The notes under the pieces: generated by a model
The model's database searches: none
Told to the model about the DNA's origin: nothing
Seen by the model: the letters and a program-made list of their open reading frames with translations, nothing else
Program-made: the position numbers and the translations under genes
Assembly: GCA_018402195.1 (NCBI GenBank)
Contig: JAGYIW010000011.1
Coordinates: 1-37,858 of the forward strand
Source: Gammaproteobacteria bacterium
GTDB lineage: Bacteria; Pseudomonadota; Gammaproteobacteria; M30B25
DNA length: 37,858 bases
Direction: 5' to 3'
Part shown: piece by piece, positions 1 through 8,405 of the stretch
Layout: the number at the start of each line of letters is the position of its first letter
How positions within the stretch are numbered: position 1 is the stretch's first letter

Positions 1-624
1 GATAATGATCAATAGGAAGGCGGTGATCAGCCAAGCCCAGACAAACATAGGCATTTGCATCATTTTCATGCCAGGTGTGCGCATATTGAGGATAGTGGCT
101 AGAATGTTGATAGAACCCATGATGGAAGACGCCCCCATCAAATGTACGGAAAAGATAAACAAGTCGGTGCTGGCAGGACCGTATTTGGTTGATAGTGGTG
201 CATAGAACGTCCAGCCAAAGTCTGGTGCTGGACCATCAAGAAGTAGGGTGCTTGCTAACATGGTAAATGCAAAGGGTAAAATCCAAAAACTCCAGTTATT
301 TAGACGCGGAAAGGCCATGTCAGGTGCGCCAATCATCAAGGGGATTTGCCAATTGGCAAGGCCAACAAATGCAGGCATGACTACGCCAAACACCATGATT
401 AATCCATGTAGAGTGATCATTTGGTTGTAAAACTCAGGGCTCATGATTTGCATGCCTGGAGCAAACAGCTCCATACGGATGGCCAGTGCCATTAGGCCGC
501 CAACTAAGAACATCACAGCAGAAATCAGCAGGTATAATGTGCCAATGTCTTTATGGTTGGTACTGCAAAACCAACGAATGAACCAGTCTTTCCAGGTCTT
601 TGTTTGTGGTGCTGCATGCCCCAT
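1..624 (-). CDS. ctaD: Cytochrome c oxidase subunit I, N-terminal part (cut by window edge)
   Basis: The reverse strand is open from an ATG at 624 to the window edge: 208 codons and no stop. It encodes the N-terminal third of heme-copper oxidase subunit I, the membrane subunit that reduces O2 and pumps protons. The STNHKDIGTLY start of helix I is present. His73 in TLHGLIMVF matches the heme a ligand. Asn91, Asp102 (in IGAPD) and Asn109 match the entrance residues of the D proton channel of A-family oxidases, so pumping capacity looks preserved. The later CuB and heme a3 ligands lie outside the window. It starts 11 bases after the ctaC stop behind an AGGAG ribosome site, so it is the third gene of the oxidase operon. 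Identification is firm. Confidence 0.97.
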   Translation of the reverse strand, partial: MGHAAPQTKTWKDWFIRWFCSTNHKDIGTLYLLISAVMFLVGGLMALAIRMELFAPGMQIMSPEFYNQMITLHGLIMVFGVVMPAFVGLANWQIPLMIGAPDMAFPRLNNWSFWILPFAFTMLASTLLLDGPAPDFGWTFYAPLSTKYGPASTDLFIFSVHLMGASSIMGSINILATILNMRTPGMKMMQMPMFVWAWLITAFLLIII

Positions 625-635
625 GGGTGTGTCTC

Positions 636-1808
636 CTATTGATGTGATTCTTTGGTGGTAGCAATGGCTTTGGGTTGAATTTCAGTGGCAAGATCTTTGC
701 CTTTGATGATTTTATCATTACCCCAAGCATTTCTTTGGTAAGTGATGATGGCAGCCAATTCACGGTTGTTGAGTTGTTCGCCAAAGGCTTGCATGGCTGT
801 GCCAGGCTTACCATTTAATATGATGTCCACGTGTTGGTCCAATGGGCCAGTGGCTATGGTGCTGCCTGCAATGGCAGGGAAAGCTGGTGGCATGCCTTGT
901 CCTAAGCCCTGATGGCAAATAGCACAGTGTTTGAGATAGCCGGCTTCTCCTTCTTTCATGAGTTCGGATTTAGACATGGGTTTATTTAGATTGCCTTTGA
1001 TTCTAGCCATTTCAGCATTTGAGGCAGCATCACGCCCTGTGTTATTTTTTACCCAGGCTTTGTATTCACTTTGTGTTACCGCTTTGACAACCACAGGCAT
1101 GTAGCCGTGATTCATGCCGCAGAGCTCGGTACACTGACCCCGATAGATGCCTGATGTCTCAATTTGTGTCCAGGTGTCTTGGATAAATCCTGGAATGCCG
1201 TCCTGTTTGATACCCAGTTCTGGTACCCACCAAGAATGTATGACATCGTTGGCTGTGACAAGAAAGCGAATTTTGGTGTGAATGGGCACTACCATGGGAT
1301 TGTCAACTTCAAGGAGATACCATTTCCCTTTTGGCTCTTCGTTATGAATTTGCTTGTATGTTGTTGAAAGGTTACTGAAAAATCCGAATCCTTCGTCCAG
1401 GTAGTCATAACGCCATTTCCATTGGTAACCTGTGATTTTGATATTGATTTCAGCGTCTGCTGTATCATTCATGTGCATCAGCACTTTGGTAGCAGGGATT
1501 GCCATGGAAATCAGGATAAGTGTAGGGATAATGGCCCAAATAATTTCTACCCAGATATTTTCGTGGAATGTGGCAGGTTTTGCGCCTTTGGATTTGCGGT
1601 GATTGAAAATGGCATAAAACATGACGCTAAAGACACCAATACCTATGAAGACACAAATCCAAAAGATTGTCATATGCAGTTGATAAATTTCGTGACTAAT
1701 GGGTGTGACCCCTCGGGGCATGTTTATGCCTTCGGTGGCAAAAGATGACAGACCCAGCAGGCTTAGCACGGCAGTAATTGCTAGTTGTATGAATGGGTTT
1801 TTCACCAC
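636..1808 (-). CDS. ctaC: Cytochrome c oxidase subunit II with fused C-terminal cytochrome c domain (caa3-type)
   Basis: This 390-residue subunit accepts electrons from cytochrome c and passes them through CuA to subunit I. Residues 1-24 look like a signal peptide. Two membrane helices lie at about 45-68 and 86-110. The CuA ligands are visible: His191 (in HSWWVP), Cys226, Glu228, Cys230, His234 and Met237. A class I cytochrome c domain follows, with CAICH at 295-299 and a probable axial Met339. That fusion defines caa3-type oxidases and makes the protein longer than plain subunit II. It lies 40 bases after the cytochrome c gene and 11 bases before ctaD, in the same direction. Confidence 0.96.
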   Translation of the reverse strand: MVKNPFIQLAITAVLSLLGLSSFATEGINMPRGVTPISHEIYQLHMTIFWICVFIGIGVFSVMFYAIFNHRKSKGAKPATFHENIWVEIIWAIIPTLILISMAIPATKVLMHMNDTADAEINIKITGYQWKWRYDYLDEGFGFFSNLSTTYKQIHNEEPKGKWYLLEVDNPMVVPIHTKIRFLVTANDVIHSWWVPELGIKQDGIPGFIQDTWTQIETSGIYRGQCTELCGMNHGYMPVVVKAVTQSEYKAWVKNNTGRDAASNAEMARIKGNLNKPMSKSELMKEGEAGYLKHCAICHQGLGQGMPPAFPAIAGSTIATGPLDQHVDIILNGKPGTAMQAFGEQLNNRELAAIITYQRNAWGNDKIIKGKDLATEIQPKAIATTKESHQ

Positions 1809-1848
1809 TTAATTCTCCTCAATAACCTTATTATTTGATTAGGCAAAG

Positions 1849-3396
1849 TTACCATAGCTTGTAGTCACCTCCTTGCTTACTCTTTTGCACCATGTACTTG
1901 GTTGCTGCCATGATTTCAGCGTCAGTACAGTCAACACAAGCACCTCGTTCAGGCATGTTGTTGAAGCCATCAATACTATGGGCGTAGAGAATGTCCATGT
2001 TTTGAGCAATACGTTTAGCCCAAGCTTGTTTATCCCCAGTGATGGGCGCGCCTTGGGTGCCATTTTCATGGCAAAGGTGGCATGTTCTGGTTTCGTAAAT
2101 GTGTTTCCCATCAGCCAAGCTAAGTGGTTTGGGTGCTGGCTTGCTGGCAGGTGTTTTGAGTGGACTGCTGTTAGTATTGCCTGGTTGTGCCAAGTAAATG
2201 GTTGCTGCTTTGATTTCAGCATCGGTACAAGAGGTGCAGCCACCCTTAGCTGGCATGCCATTATACCCATGAATCGCATGAGATTGCGCTGTGGCAATGC
2301 CTGGTTTTAAGATTTCAGCCCAGGCGATGGCATCCCCACGTTTTGGTGCGCCACCTGCGCCAGTGGTGTGACAGCCGGTACAGTATTTGCCAAAGACATT
2401 TTTTCCGGTGATTTCATCGATGGTGTCAGAATGTGATGGTTCGGGAGGAAGCTTGCTCTTTACTGATTTCAAATATACGGCCATGCTCTTGAGATCTTCA
2501 GGACCCAAAAACATCAAGCTCTCACTATTGGCTTCTGCCATTGGGCCGCTGACCATGCCGCCATTAAGTTTTTCCCCATGTGTGAATACGCGCACAATTT
2601 GGCCCAATGGTTTGTCTGTAAGAGCGCTTGAGGAAATGTTGGGGGCGTGGAAGCCATCAACAAAGCCACCTGTGTAAGCGAATTGAGGTAATTGTGCTCC
2701 CATGATGTTGATGGGAGTATGGCACATGCCACAGTGGCCAGGGCCTTCAACGATGTATTGGCCACGATTCCAGGCGGGAGTTTTACTGGGTGTGGATTGC
2801 CACTCACCTTTGTGGGGGTGGAAAAATAATTCTCGCCAGAAAAACTGAAGTTGACGCAATCGAAAAGGGAAGGGCATATCTGGCATCTTGTTGACTTGTT
2901 TGATGGCAGGGATGCGATTCAAGTACATGCGCATGTCTAGGATATCTTTCTTGGATATTTTGTTGAAATGAACATAGGGAAATACCGGGAAGTAGTACTC
3001 GCCATTGGGTGAGATGCCTTCGCGCATGGCGGTGACGAACTGTTCATCTGTCCAGTTACCTATGCCCGTTTCTTTGTCTGGGGTGATGTTGGGTGCATAT
3101 ATGGTGCCGAATGGTGTGGCAATGCCCAGGCCGCCAGCAAAGCGTTTGCCCTGATTTTTTTTGTCGGTATGACAAGCGACACAGTCGGAGAGAGTGACCA
3201 GATATTCTCCGTTTTTTATGCGGGCAGCTGTTTCTTGAGAACTTCCATAATTTACTGCGGGGTAAGCAGAATCTTTACCATTGTGATGGGTGGGGGCGGT
3301 AATAGAAGGAGCAGCTAGCGCTGTGGGTGCTACGCACGCAAGGACAACAACTTTGCCCAACAATCGGGCAAGCCGATGGCGTATAGATCTAGACAT
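1849..3396 (-). CDS. Secreted tetraheme cytochrome c, two alcohol-dehydrogenase-type and two c5-type domains
   Basis: A 515-residue exported protein with a signal peptide (about 1-29, ending ALA). Four CXXCH heme sites are at 72-76, 222-226, 339-343 and 439-443. The first half (about 55-315) resembles the cytochrome subunit of membrane alcohol/gluconate dehydrogenases, with the typical APNITPD and GIGNWTDEQF stretches after heme 1. The second half holds two cytochrome c5-like domains. Each ends in a GxCxxCTDAEI element (387-394 and 487-494), whose extra Cys pair is typical of c5. A Pro/Lys/Ala-rich linker (about 410-425) separates the two c5 domains. As first gene of the operon with ctaC and ctaD, it probably carries electrons to the oxidase. 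That role is inferred from position. No dehydrogenase subunit is seen nearby. Confidence 0.88.
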   Translation of the reverse strand: MSRSIRHRLARLLGKVVVLACVAPTALAAPSITAPTHHNGKDSAYPAVNYGSSQETAARIKNGEYLVTLSDCVACHTDKKNQGKRFAGGLGIATPFGTIYAPNITPDKETGIGNWTDEQFVTAMREGISPNGEYYFPVFPYVHFNKISKKDILDMRMYLNRIPAIKQVNKMPDMPFPFRLRQLQFFWRELFFHPHKGEWQSTPSKTPAWNRGQYIVEGPGHCGMCHTPINIMGAQLPQFAYTGGFVDGFHAPNISSSALTDKPLGQIVRVFTHGEKLNGGMVSGPMAEANSESLMFLGPEDLKSMAVYLKSVKSKLPPEPSHSDTIDEITGKNVFGKYCTGCHTTGAGGAPKRGDAIAWAEILKPGIATAQSHAIHGYNGMPAKGGCTSCTDAEIKAATIYLAQPGNTNSSPLKTPASKPAPKPLSLADGKHIYETRTCHLCHENGTQGAPITGDKQAWAKRIAQNMDILYAHSIDGFNNMPERGACVDCTDAEIMAATKYMVQKSKQGGDYKLW

Positions 3397-3425
3397 AAAT
3401 CACCTGATGTAAACTTAACTTTTCT

Positions 3426-3455
3426 ATATTAACGATTTTAATGGGGATTTGGCAA
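3426..3455 (-). promoter_or_regulatory. Candidate sigma70 promoter of the oxidase operon
   Basis: On the minus strand, TTGCCA (3450-3455) and TAATAT (3426-3431) are separated by 18 bases, 30 bases before the cytochrome start codon. It lies in the gap shared with the divergent folA. Judged by consensus only. Confidence 0.45.
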
Positions 3456-3490
3456 GGGGGCCATAAAAAAACTTGGTCGGGGGTTTGGAC

Positions 3491-3519
3491 TTGAGCTAGA
3501 ATGTGGGGGTTGTTATGTT
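3491..3519 (+). promoter_or_regulatory. Candidate promoter of folA
   Basis: TTGAGC (3491-3496) and TATGTT (3514-3519) are separated by 17 bases. The start codon is only 16 bases past the -10, giving a very short leader with no strong ribosome site. Weak candidate. Confidence 0.3.
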
Positions 3520-3534
3520 TGAAAGAATATTATC

Positions 3535-4020
3535 ATGTCTGTCACTATTATTGCAGCTATGGATGAAAATGGTTTGATTGGAAGAAATGGCGCTTTGCCA
3601 TGGTATTTGCCTGATGATTTGCGGCGTTTTAAGCAACTGACTATGGGAACTATCTTGCTCATGGGGCGCAAAACCTACGAGTCCCTGCCCGGACCTTTGC
3701 CAGGTCGTGAGCACTGGGTGCTGAGTAGATCATGGCAAGGCGAAGTGCCAGGTGTGCAAGTTTTTTATGATGTTGAAACTGCATTGGCAAAAGCTGGTGA
3801 TAGGCCTATTAGTGTTGTTGGTGGTGCGGAGATTTATGTTTTGGCTATGCCACTTGCAGATAAAATGATGCTGACTCAGGTGCAGGCTGTTTTAGAGGGT
3901 GATGTGTATTTCCCAGAATGGTCAGAGGATGATTGGCAAGAAGTGGCTTCTGAAGAGCATGCTGCTGATGTTAAGCACGCTTACGCGTTTCGCTTTGTTG
4001 AGTTAGTTCGCTCACGGTAA
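3535..4020 (+). CDS. folA: Dihydrofolate reductase
   Basis: A full-length 161-residue enzyme that reduces dihydrofolate to tetrahydrofolate with NADPH in the cytosol, supplying one-carbon carriers for thymidylate, purine and methionine synthesis. Visible motifs: an N-terminal ANG/DENGLIG-type loop, LPWYLPDDLRRFK with Asp28 in the place of the catalytic Asp27 of E. coli, the GRKTYESL NADPH-binding segment, and VVGGAEIY near residue 100. It is divergent from the oxidase operon and convergent with apaH. folA and apaH are also close neighbours in enterobacteria, though not in this arrangement. Confidence 0.96.
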   Translation: MSVTIIAAMDENGLIGRNGALPWYLPDDLRRFKQLTMGTILLMGRKTYESLPGPLPGREHWVLSRSWQGEVPGVQVFYDVETALAKAGDRPISVVGGAEIYVLAMPLADKMMLTQVQAVLEGDVYFPEWSEDDWQEVASEEHAADVKHAYAFRFVELVRSR

Positions 4021-4044
4021 CAAGTTTTGAATGAGCTTCTGACA

Positions 4045-4073
4045 AACTTCTGGATGAGTGAAGTTAGATTTTT
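4045..4073 (+). terminator. Possible weak terminator after folA
   Basis: AACTTC (4045-4050) pairs with GAAGTT (4060-4065) around a 9-base loop, and a T-rich stretch follows at 4069-4073. The stem is short and AT-rich. Confidence 0.25.
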
Positions 4074-4184
4074 GGCCTTTTTAAGGCGTACCCGGTTGCT
4101 CATTCAGATTGTAAAATTGAAGCGCTTCCAGAAGGAAATTCTGACGAGGATAATAGGCCGAGTTCAAAGCTAGGTGCCAACAAT

Positions 4185-5009
4185 TCATAATCCTGGCACT
4201 TGGAACATCTTCCTATCCTCCAGTCGCATGCTGGTCAGGGCATTGCCCCAGACACAGCCAGTGTCTAGAGCGACGACTTGGGGGTGGTCTCTGATACCGT
4301 TGGCTGCAGCCCAATGCCCATACAACAATAGCTTATTTTTTTCTTTGAAGGTTCCTAGGACTTTATGTTTTGGGTGAGCGTACCAGGGCTGAAATCCTGA
4401 GGGGGCTTGGCTGGGCGCGCCTTTGGTTTTCATGTCTAGCTCACCGTTTGCTTTACAAAACCGCATTCGGGTTAAGGCGTTGATGATGTAGCGCCATCTA
4501 TCTGGTGGGGTGAGATTTTCTTGCCACTGGGTGGGGTAATTGCCTGCCATGTGTTGCAGCAAGTCTTTGGCGTTGTCACCACGTAAAATTTGGCAGATTT
4601 GATCGGTATGCTGCTTGGTTTGTTCTAGGGTCCACTGAGGTGGAATACCAGCATGAACTAGCACATGTTGCTCATCGAGGTGCATTAAAGGACAGTTGCG
4701 CAGCCAATCCATGAGTTTGTCCGCGTCTGGGGCATTTAATACGTTTTTGAGACCTTCAAAAGCATGCTTGTTTTCCGGAGCAAATCCTGCCCAGAGGGCT
4801 AGGCAGTAGAGGTCATGGTTGCCGAGCACACAAACAGCCTGGGGCAATTTGCTGACAAAACGCAGTACTTCTAACGATTGAGAGCCGCGATTCACCAAGT
4901 CACCAGTAAACCAAAGTGTATCTTTTTTTGGCTGAAATTTTATTTTTTTCAGTAAATTATGTAGTGAATCTAAGCATCCGTGCACATCGCCTATCACGTA
5001 AGTGCTCAT
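4185..5009 (-). CDS. apaH: Symmetrical bis(5'-nucleosyl)-tetraphosphatase
   Basis: This 274-residue phosphoesterase splits Ap4A into two ADP, and in E. coli it also removes Np4 caps from RNA. Metallophosphatase motifs are in order: GDVHG (7-11), GDLVNRG (36-42), GNHD (63-66), then LVHAGIPPQW and LYGHWA further on. Length matches the family (about 280). It converges on folA and diverges from yaaA. The family identification is strong. Cellular targets in this organism are not known from the sequence. Confidence 0.95.
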   Translation of the reverse strand: MSTYVIGDVHGCLDSLHNLLKKIKFQPKKDTLWFTGDLVNRGSQSLEVLRFVSKLPQAVCVLGNHDLYCLALWAGFAPENKHAFEGLKNVLNAPDADKLMDWLRNCPLMHLDEQHVLVHAGIPPQWTLEQTKQHTDQICQILRGDNAKDLLQHMAGNYPTQWQENLTPPDRWRYIINALTRMRFCKANGELDMKTKGAPSQAPSGFQPWYAHPKHKVLGTFKEKNKLLLYGHWAAANGIRDHPQVVALDTGCVWGNALTSMRLEDRKMFQVPGL

Positions 5010-5069
5010 GTGTATTTCCTAGTAGGCTTTTTTTCTCACTCTAGCAAATTAATTACATGGCTGCACCAA

Positions 5070-5099
5070 TTGTGTATCCCCACTTTATCATGTTATGCT
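5070..5099 (+). promoter_or_regulatory. Candidate promoter of yaaA
   Basis: TTGTGT (5070-5075) and TATGCT (5094-5099) are separated by 18 bases. The ATG of yaaA at 5128 follows an AAGGGGCGA ribosome-site region. Confidence 0.35.
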
Positions 5100-5127
5100 G
5101 TCCCTCCTTTGAACAAGGGGCGACAAC

Positions 5128-5901
5128 ATGCTTTTGCTATTATCTCCTGCGAAAAAACAAGACTTTGATGTGGCATATTCCCGTAAAACAACTAAAGCAC
5201 GCTTCGTTGACGAGGTGATGGATTTAATTGAGTGTTTGCGACAATTTGATGTGCTTGGGTTGCAAGACTTGATGAAGATTAGTGCGTCGTTGGCGGAGCT
5301 TAATTTGAATCGTTATCGTAGTTTTTGTATGGATTATTCTGTGGATAAGGTAAGGCCTGCAGTTTTGGTGTTTCAGGGCGATGTTTATCAGGGACTGCAG
5401 GCAGAGAAATTCAATGAAATTCAAGATGAATTTCTGCAAAACCATGTGCGTATTTTGTCTGGATTGTATGGGGTCTTACGCCCATTTGATTTGATTCAGG
5501 CTTACCGCTTGGAAATGAAGACCAAACTTATTACGCCCAAAGGAGCCAACTTGGTGGCGTTTTGGGGCAGTAAAATTGCTGAGGTTCTTCAGCATGATTT
5601 GGCGGAACATGAAGAAAAAATCATTGTTAACCTTGCGTCTCGAGAATATTTCAAGGCTGTAGATGTGACAGCTTTGAAGGCCAGAGTGATTACGGTGGAT
5701 TTTAAAATTAACAAAGGCGATGATTTGAAGACTGTCGGTGTTTATGCGAAAAAAGCCCGAGGTATGATGGCCAGGTATGTTGTTGAAAACGCCATCACCG
5801 AGCCGGAAAAGATGCAGGCGTTTGCTAAAGATGGTTATTGTTTCAATCCTAAACTATCTGAAGAGGATAATTGGGTTTTTGTTAAAAAAATTAAAGCCTA
5901 G
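5128..5901 (+). CDS. yaaA: YaaA/DUF328 peroxide stress resistance protein
   Basis: A 257-residue full-length member of the YaaA family. In E. coli the homologue lowers intracellular free iron during peroxide stress and binds DNA. Characteristic features are the LLLLSPAKKQDF start, the GLYGVLRPFDLIQAYRLEM block near 110-130, FWGSKI, and NLASREYFKAV. It is followed 15 bases later by a transporter gene on the same strand. No OxyR-like site was recognised upstream. The family call is firm. The role in this organism is inferred from E. coli. Confidence 0.93.
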   Translation: MLLLLSPAKKQDFDVAYSRKTTKARFVDEVMDLIECLRQFDVLGLQDLMKISASLAELNLNRYRSFCMDYSVDKVRPAVLVFQGDVYQGLQAEKFNEIQDEFLQNHVRILSGLYGVLRPFDLIQAYRLEMKTKLITPKGANLVAFWGSKIAEVLQHDLAEHEEKIIVNLASREYFKAVDVTALKARVITVDFKINKGDDLKTVGVYAKKARGMMARYVVENAITEPEKMQAFAKDGYCFNPKLSEEDNWVFVKKIKA

Positions 5902-5916
5902 TCGTCAGAGGTAAGT

Positions 5917-7293
5917 ATGTCACCTGTACAAGTGAATCAGACCGCAAGTCGGTGGTCGTCTCGGTGGTTGTTTATTCTGGCAACAACTGGTGCTGCGGTG
6001 GGATTAGGCAATATTTGGCGCTTTCCTTACATGGTGGGTGAGCATGGCGGCGGTGCTTTTATGGTGCTTTACTGTGTTTGTGTGGTGCTGGTTGGCTTGC
6101 CGGTGATGTTGGCGGAAATGCTGATTGGCCGTTTAGCTAGGCAAAATCCCATTGATGCTTTGCAGACATTGGCAGTGCAGTCAGGAGCTTCACCCAACTG
6201 GCGTTATCTTGGTGTCTGGGGGGCGCTGGGGTTGTTGCTGGTGCTGTCTTTTTACAGTGTAGTAGCTGGTTGGTCTTTGGCGTATTTATGGCGTGCTGGT
6301 GTTGCTGGGTTTGCTGGGCTAGGTGCTGGCCAGGTGGCAGCTTTGTGGACGGATTTTGTTGCTGATCCTGGAGTGATGTTGTTTTGGCATACATTGTTTA
6401 TCAGTTTGGTCGGCGCCGTTGCTATGGCAGGGGTTCAAGATGGCTTAGAGCGAGCGACGCGCTTTCTGATGCCAGCATTGTATCTGGTTCTGTTTGCACT
6501 AGTGGGCTATGCTGCATGGCGTGCTGATTTTGCTCGAGCTTGGCATTTTCTTTTTGATTTTCGTTGGCAGTTGGTGACGCCTAGGGTTGTGTTGTCAGCC
6601 ATGGGGCATGCATTTTTCACATTGGCATTGGGGGCTGGAGCTTTGTTAACCTATGGTGCTTATGCGCCTAAGGGTGTGAATTTGATGAGCTCAATTGTCA
6701 TGGTGGCATTTTTGGATGTTTTGGTGGCTTTGTTGTCTGGCCTGGCTATTTTCCCTTGGGTGTTTCAGCAGGGATTGCAGCCTGATTCTGGGCCAGGCTT
6801 GATGTTTCAGGTGTTGCCGACGGCGTTTGCTCAAGTACCTTGGGGCGATAGCTTGGCATTGGGTTTCTTTTGTTTGTTGTGGTTTGCAGCTTGGACTTCG
6901 GCCATCAATATAGCTGAGCCTTTGATTGTGATTTTGATGGAGCGATATGGTTGGATGCGTTATTCTGCTGTGCTAGCGGTATTGGTGTTGGCATGGTTTT
7001 TGGGCATAGGGTCAATACTGTCTTGGAATCATTGGCAAGATATACGATTGCTTGGTCAATGGACTGTGTTTGATTTTATTACCAGTTTTGTCACCGATTG
7101 GATTTTGCCTTTGGGTGGTTTAGGTTTTGCTTGGTTTGCTGGCCATGTTCTTTCCAAGAATGCTGCTCGCTCTGCATTGGCACAGGTGCCAGACAATATC
7201 TTTGCGCTATGGTGGGTATTATTGCGTTATCTGGCGCCTTTGGCGATAGCTTTAGTTTTTGTAACGCCTATTTGGCAGTTTTTTGCTGCTTAA
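5917..7293 (+). CDS. Neurotransmitter:sodium symporter (SNF) family amino acid transporter
   Basis: A 458-residue inner-membrane protein of about 11-12 hydrophobic segments, related to bacterial LeuT, MhsT and TnaT, which import amino acids with Na+. The diagnostic TM1 segment GLGNIWRFPYMVGEHGGGAF (about 29-48) contains the unwound substrate/Na+ site. GLPVMLAEMLIGR in TM2 and AWTSAINIAEP in the TM8 region are also present. The start follows an AGAGGTAAG ribosome site 15 bases after yaaA, so the two may be co-transcribed. The substrate cannot be read from the sequence, but an amino acid (hydrophobic or aromatic) is likely. Confidence 0.9.
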   Translation: MSPVQVNQTASRWSSRWLFILATTGAAVGLGNIWRFPYMVGEHGGGAFMVLYCVCVVLVGLPVMLAEMLIGRLARQNPIDALQTLAVQSGASPNWRYLGVWGALGLLLVLSFYSVVAGWSLAYLWRAGVAGFAGLGAGQVAALWTDFVADPGVMLFWHTLFISLVGAVAMAGVQDGLERATRFLMPALYLVLFALVGYAAWRADFARAWHFLFDFRWQLVTPRVVLSAMGHAFFTLALGAGALLTYGAYAPKGVNLMSSIVMVAFLDVLVALLSGLAIFPWVFQQGLQPDSGPGLMFQVLPTAFAQVPWGDSLALGFFCLLWFAAWTSAINIAEPLIVILMERYGWMRYSAVLAVLVLAWFLGIGSILSWNHWQDIRLLGQWTVFDFITSFVTDWILPLGGLGFAWFAGHVLSKNAARSALAQVPDNIFALWWVLLRYLAPLAIALVFVTPIWQFFAA

Positions 7294-7300
7294 TTTTTTT
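7274..7300 (+). terminator. Possible terminator after the SNF transporter
   Basis: GGCAG (7274-7278) pairs with CTGCT (7286-7290) with one G-U pair, and a TAATTTTTTT run follows. The stem overlaps the stop codon and is short. Confidence 0.35.
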
Positions 7301-7384
7301 GTGTAATCTTTATGTTATTCTCAGCAAGCACAGCCGTGTTATTCTGACTTCATCCTCGGCATGAATAAAACGGGCGATTAGGGT

Positions 7385-7552
7385 TCAGGTCTCAAGGATG
7401 ACATCTGTTGTGTTATTGTGGGCTTTGGAGGATGGCGTCGTGAGTCTTTCTCTTTCTCTATCATAAATAGCTTTGGCAGCAGGGAATTGATTTTCTAGCA
7501 GTAAGGCTTCAATAGTGTTTTGTACCGAATCAGGCAGATCAGTAAGTTTCAT
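7385..7552 (-). CDS. Small 55-residue ORF coupled to rpiA
   Basis: On the minus strand an ATG at 7552 opens a 55-codon frame ending in TGA at 7385-7387. Its ribosome site, GGAGG, lies inside the last rpiA codons (ATG GAG GAA TAG), and the start is four bases after the rpiA stop, so translation is probably coupled. The product begins MKLTDLPDSVQNTIEALLLE. It is charged, predicted helical in its first 36 residues, and polar at the end. It has no signal peptide, membrane segment or recognised domain. The strong ribosome site and position argue for a real gene. Function is unknown. Confidence 0.55.
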   Translation of the reverse strand: MKLTDLPDSVQNTIEALLLENQFPAAKAIYDRERERLTTPSSKAHNNTTDVILET

Positions 7553-7556
7553 ACGG

Positions 7557-8249
7557 CTATTCCTCCATGAAATTAAACGCTAATTGTTCTTTGTTGAGGG
7601 TCTTGACACCATCTTTTGTTGCAATGATGGCGATGTCAGCAGTTTGGTGGCAGAACAGCCCGTGGCCAACCACGCCAGGGATTTGGTTAATTTGATGATC
7701 GGTGGCAATAACATCGAGCATCTTTAAGTTGTGAACGTCTAAGATTACATGACCGTTGTCTGTGACGCATTTTTCACGATAGAAAGGATCACCACCAAGT
7801 TTAACAATCTGTCTGGCAACATAGCTTCTGGCCATGGGAATCACTTCCACTGGGATAGGGCAATTTTCACCTAGGCGTTTGACTTGTTTGCTTTCATCGG
7901 CAATGACCAAAAACTGCTTACTCGCAGCTGCGAGGATTTTTTCGCGGGTGAGGGCAGCACCTCCACCTTTGATCAGTTGAAAATATGGATCGATTTCATC
8001 TGTGCCATCGATGTAAAGGTCGACTTCTACTGTGTTTAAATCTACGGTTTGAATGCCTTGGTCTTTGAGTAAGGCTTCAGTGGCTTCTGAGCTGGCAACA
8101 ACAGCAGAAAACCAGTGTCGGTAGTGGCCTAGCTGTTCTATCAGAGCTCTGACGGTAGAGCCAGTGCCCACGCCTAAAACCATGTCTGGCTTTAGGTATT
8201 TGACAGCTGCAGTGGCGGCCTGTTGTTTGAGTTCGATAGTATTCAACAT
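7557..8249 (-). CDS. rpiA: Ribose-5-phosphate isomerase A
   Basis: Interconverts ribose 5-phosphate and ribulose 5-phosphate in the non-oxidative pentose phosphate pathway. Motifs: GVGTGSTV near residue 25, DGTDEID near 80, and KGGGAALTREKI with the catalytic region near 95. The ATG at 8249 is chosen because MLNTIELKQQAATAAVKY aligns with the normal RpiA N-terminus and gives 230 residues. The frame can be extended to a GTG at 8339, but those 30 extra residues have no counterpart in the family. A 55-residue ORF follows at once. rpe, which acts on the same ribulose 5-phosphate pool, is at 33844. Confidence 0.94.
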   Translation of the reverse strand: MLNTIELKQQAATAAVKYLKPDMVLGVGTGSTVRALIEQLGHYRHWFSAVVASSEATEALLKDQGIQTVDLNTVEVDLYIDGTDEIDPYFQLIKGGGAALTREKILAAASKQFLVIADESKQVKRLGENCPIPVEVIPMARSYVARQIVKLGGDPFYREKCVTDNGHVILDVHNLKMLDVIATDHQINQIPGVVGHGLFCHQTADIAIIATKDGVKTLNKEQLAFNFMEE

Positions 8250-8405
8250 TAGCGTTTTTGTTGAGTGGTTTAGGCTTATGATAGACGTGCTGGTGCCTAA
8301 AAGCAAAGAGATAAATTTGTTGATGATCTTTTGCTCCACTATGGTAGTTGGGTTGAAAAAAGACTAAGATGGTCTCCTAAGCAATCAATTTGCTAAGGGA
8401 ATTGT

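Noticed and set aside
1164-2310. Open frames on the plus strand across the oxidase genes
   Set aside because: They are antisense shadows of strongly conserved genes, without ribosome sites or recognisable products.
4075-4087. GCCTT/AAGGC hairpin after folA
   Set aside because: Loop of three and no following T-run. Probably chance.
8250-8339. Longer rpiA start at a GTG (30 extra residues)
   Set aside because: The extra residues do not match the RpiA N-terminus, and the ATG at 8249 gives the normal length.
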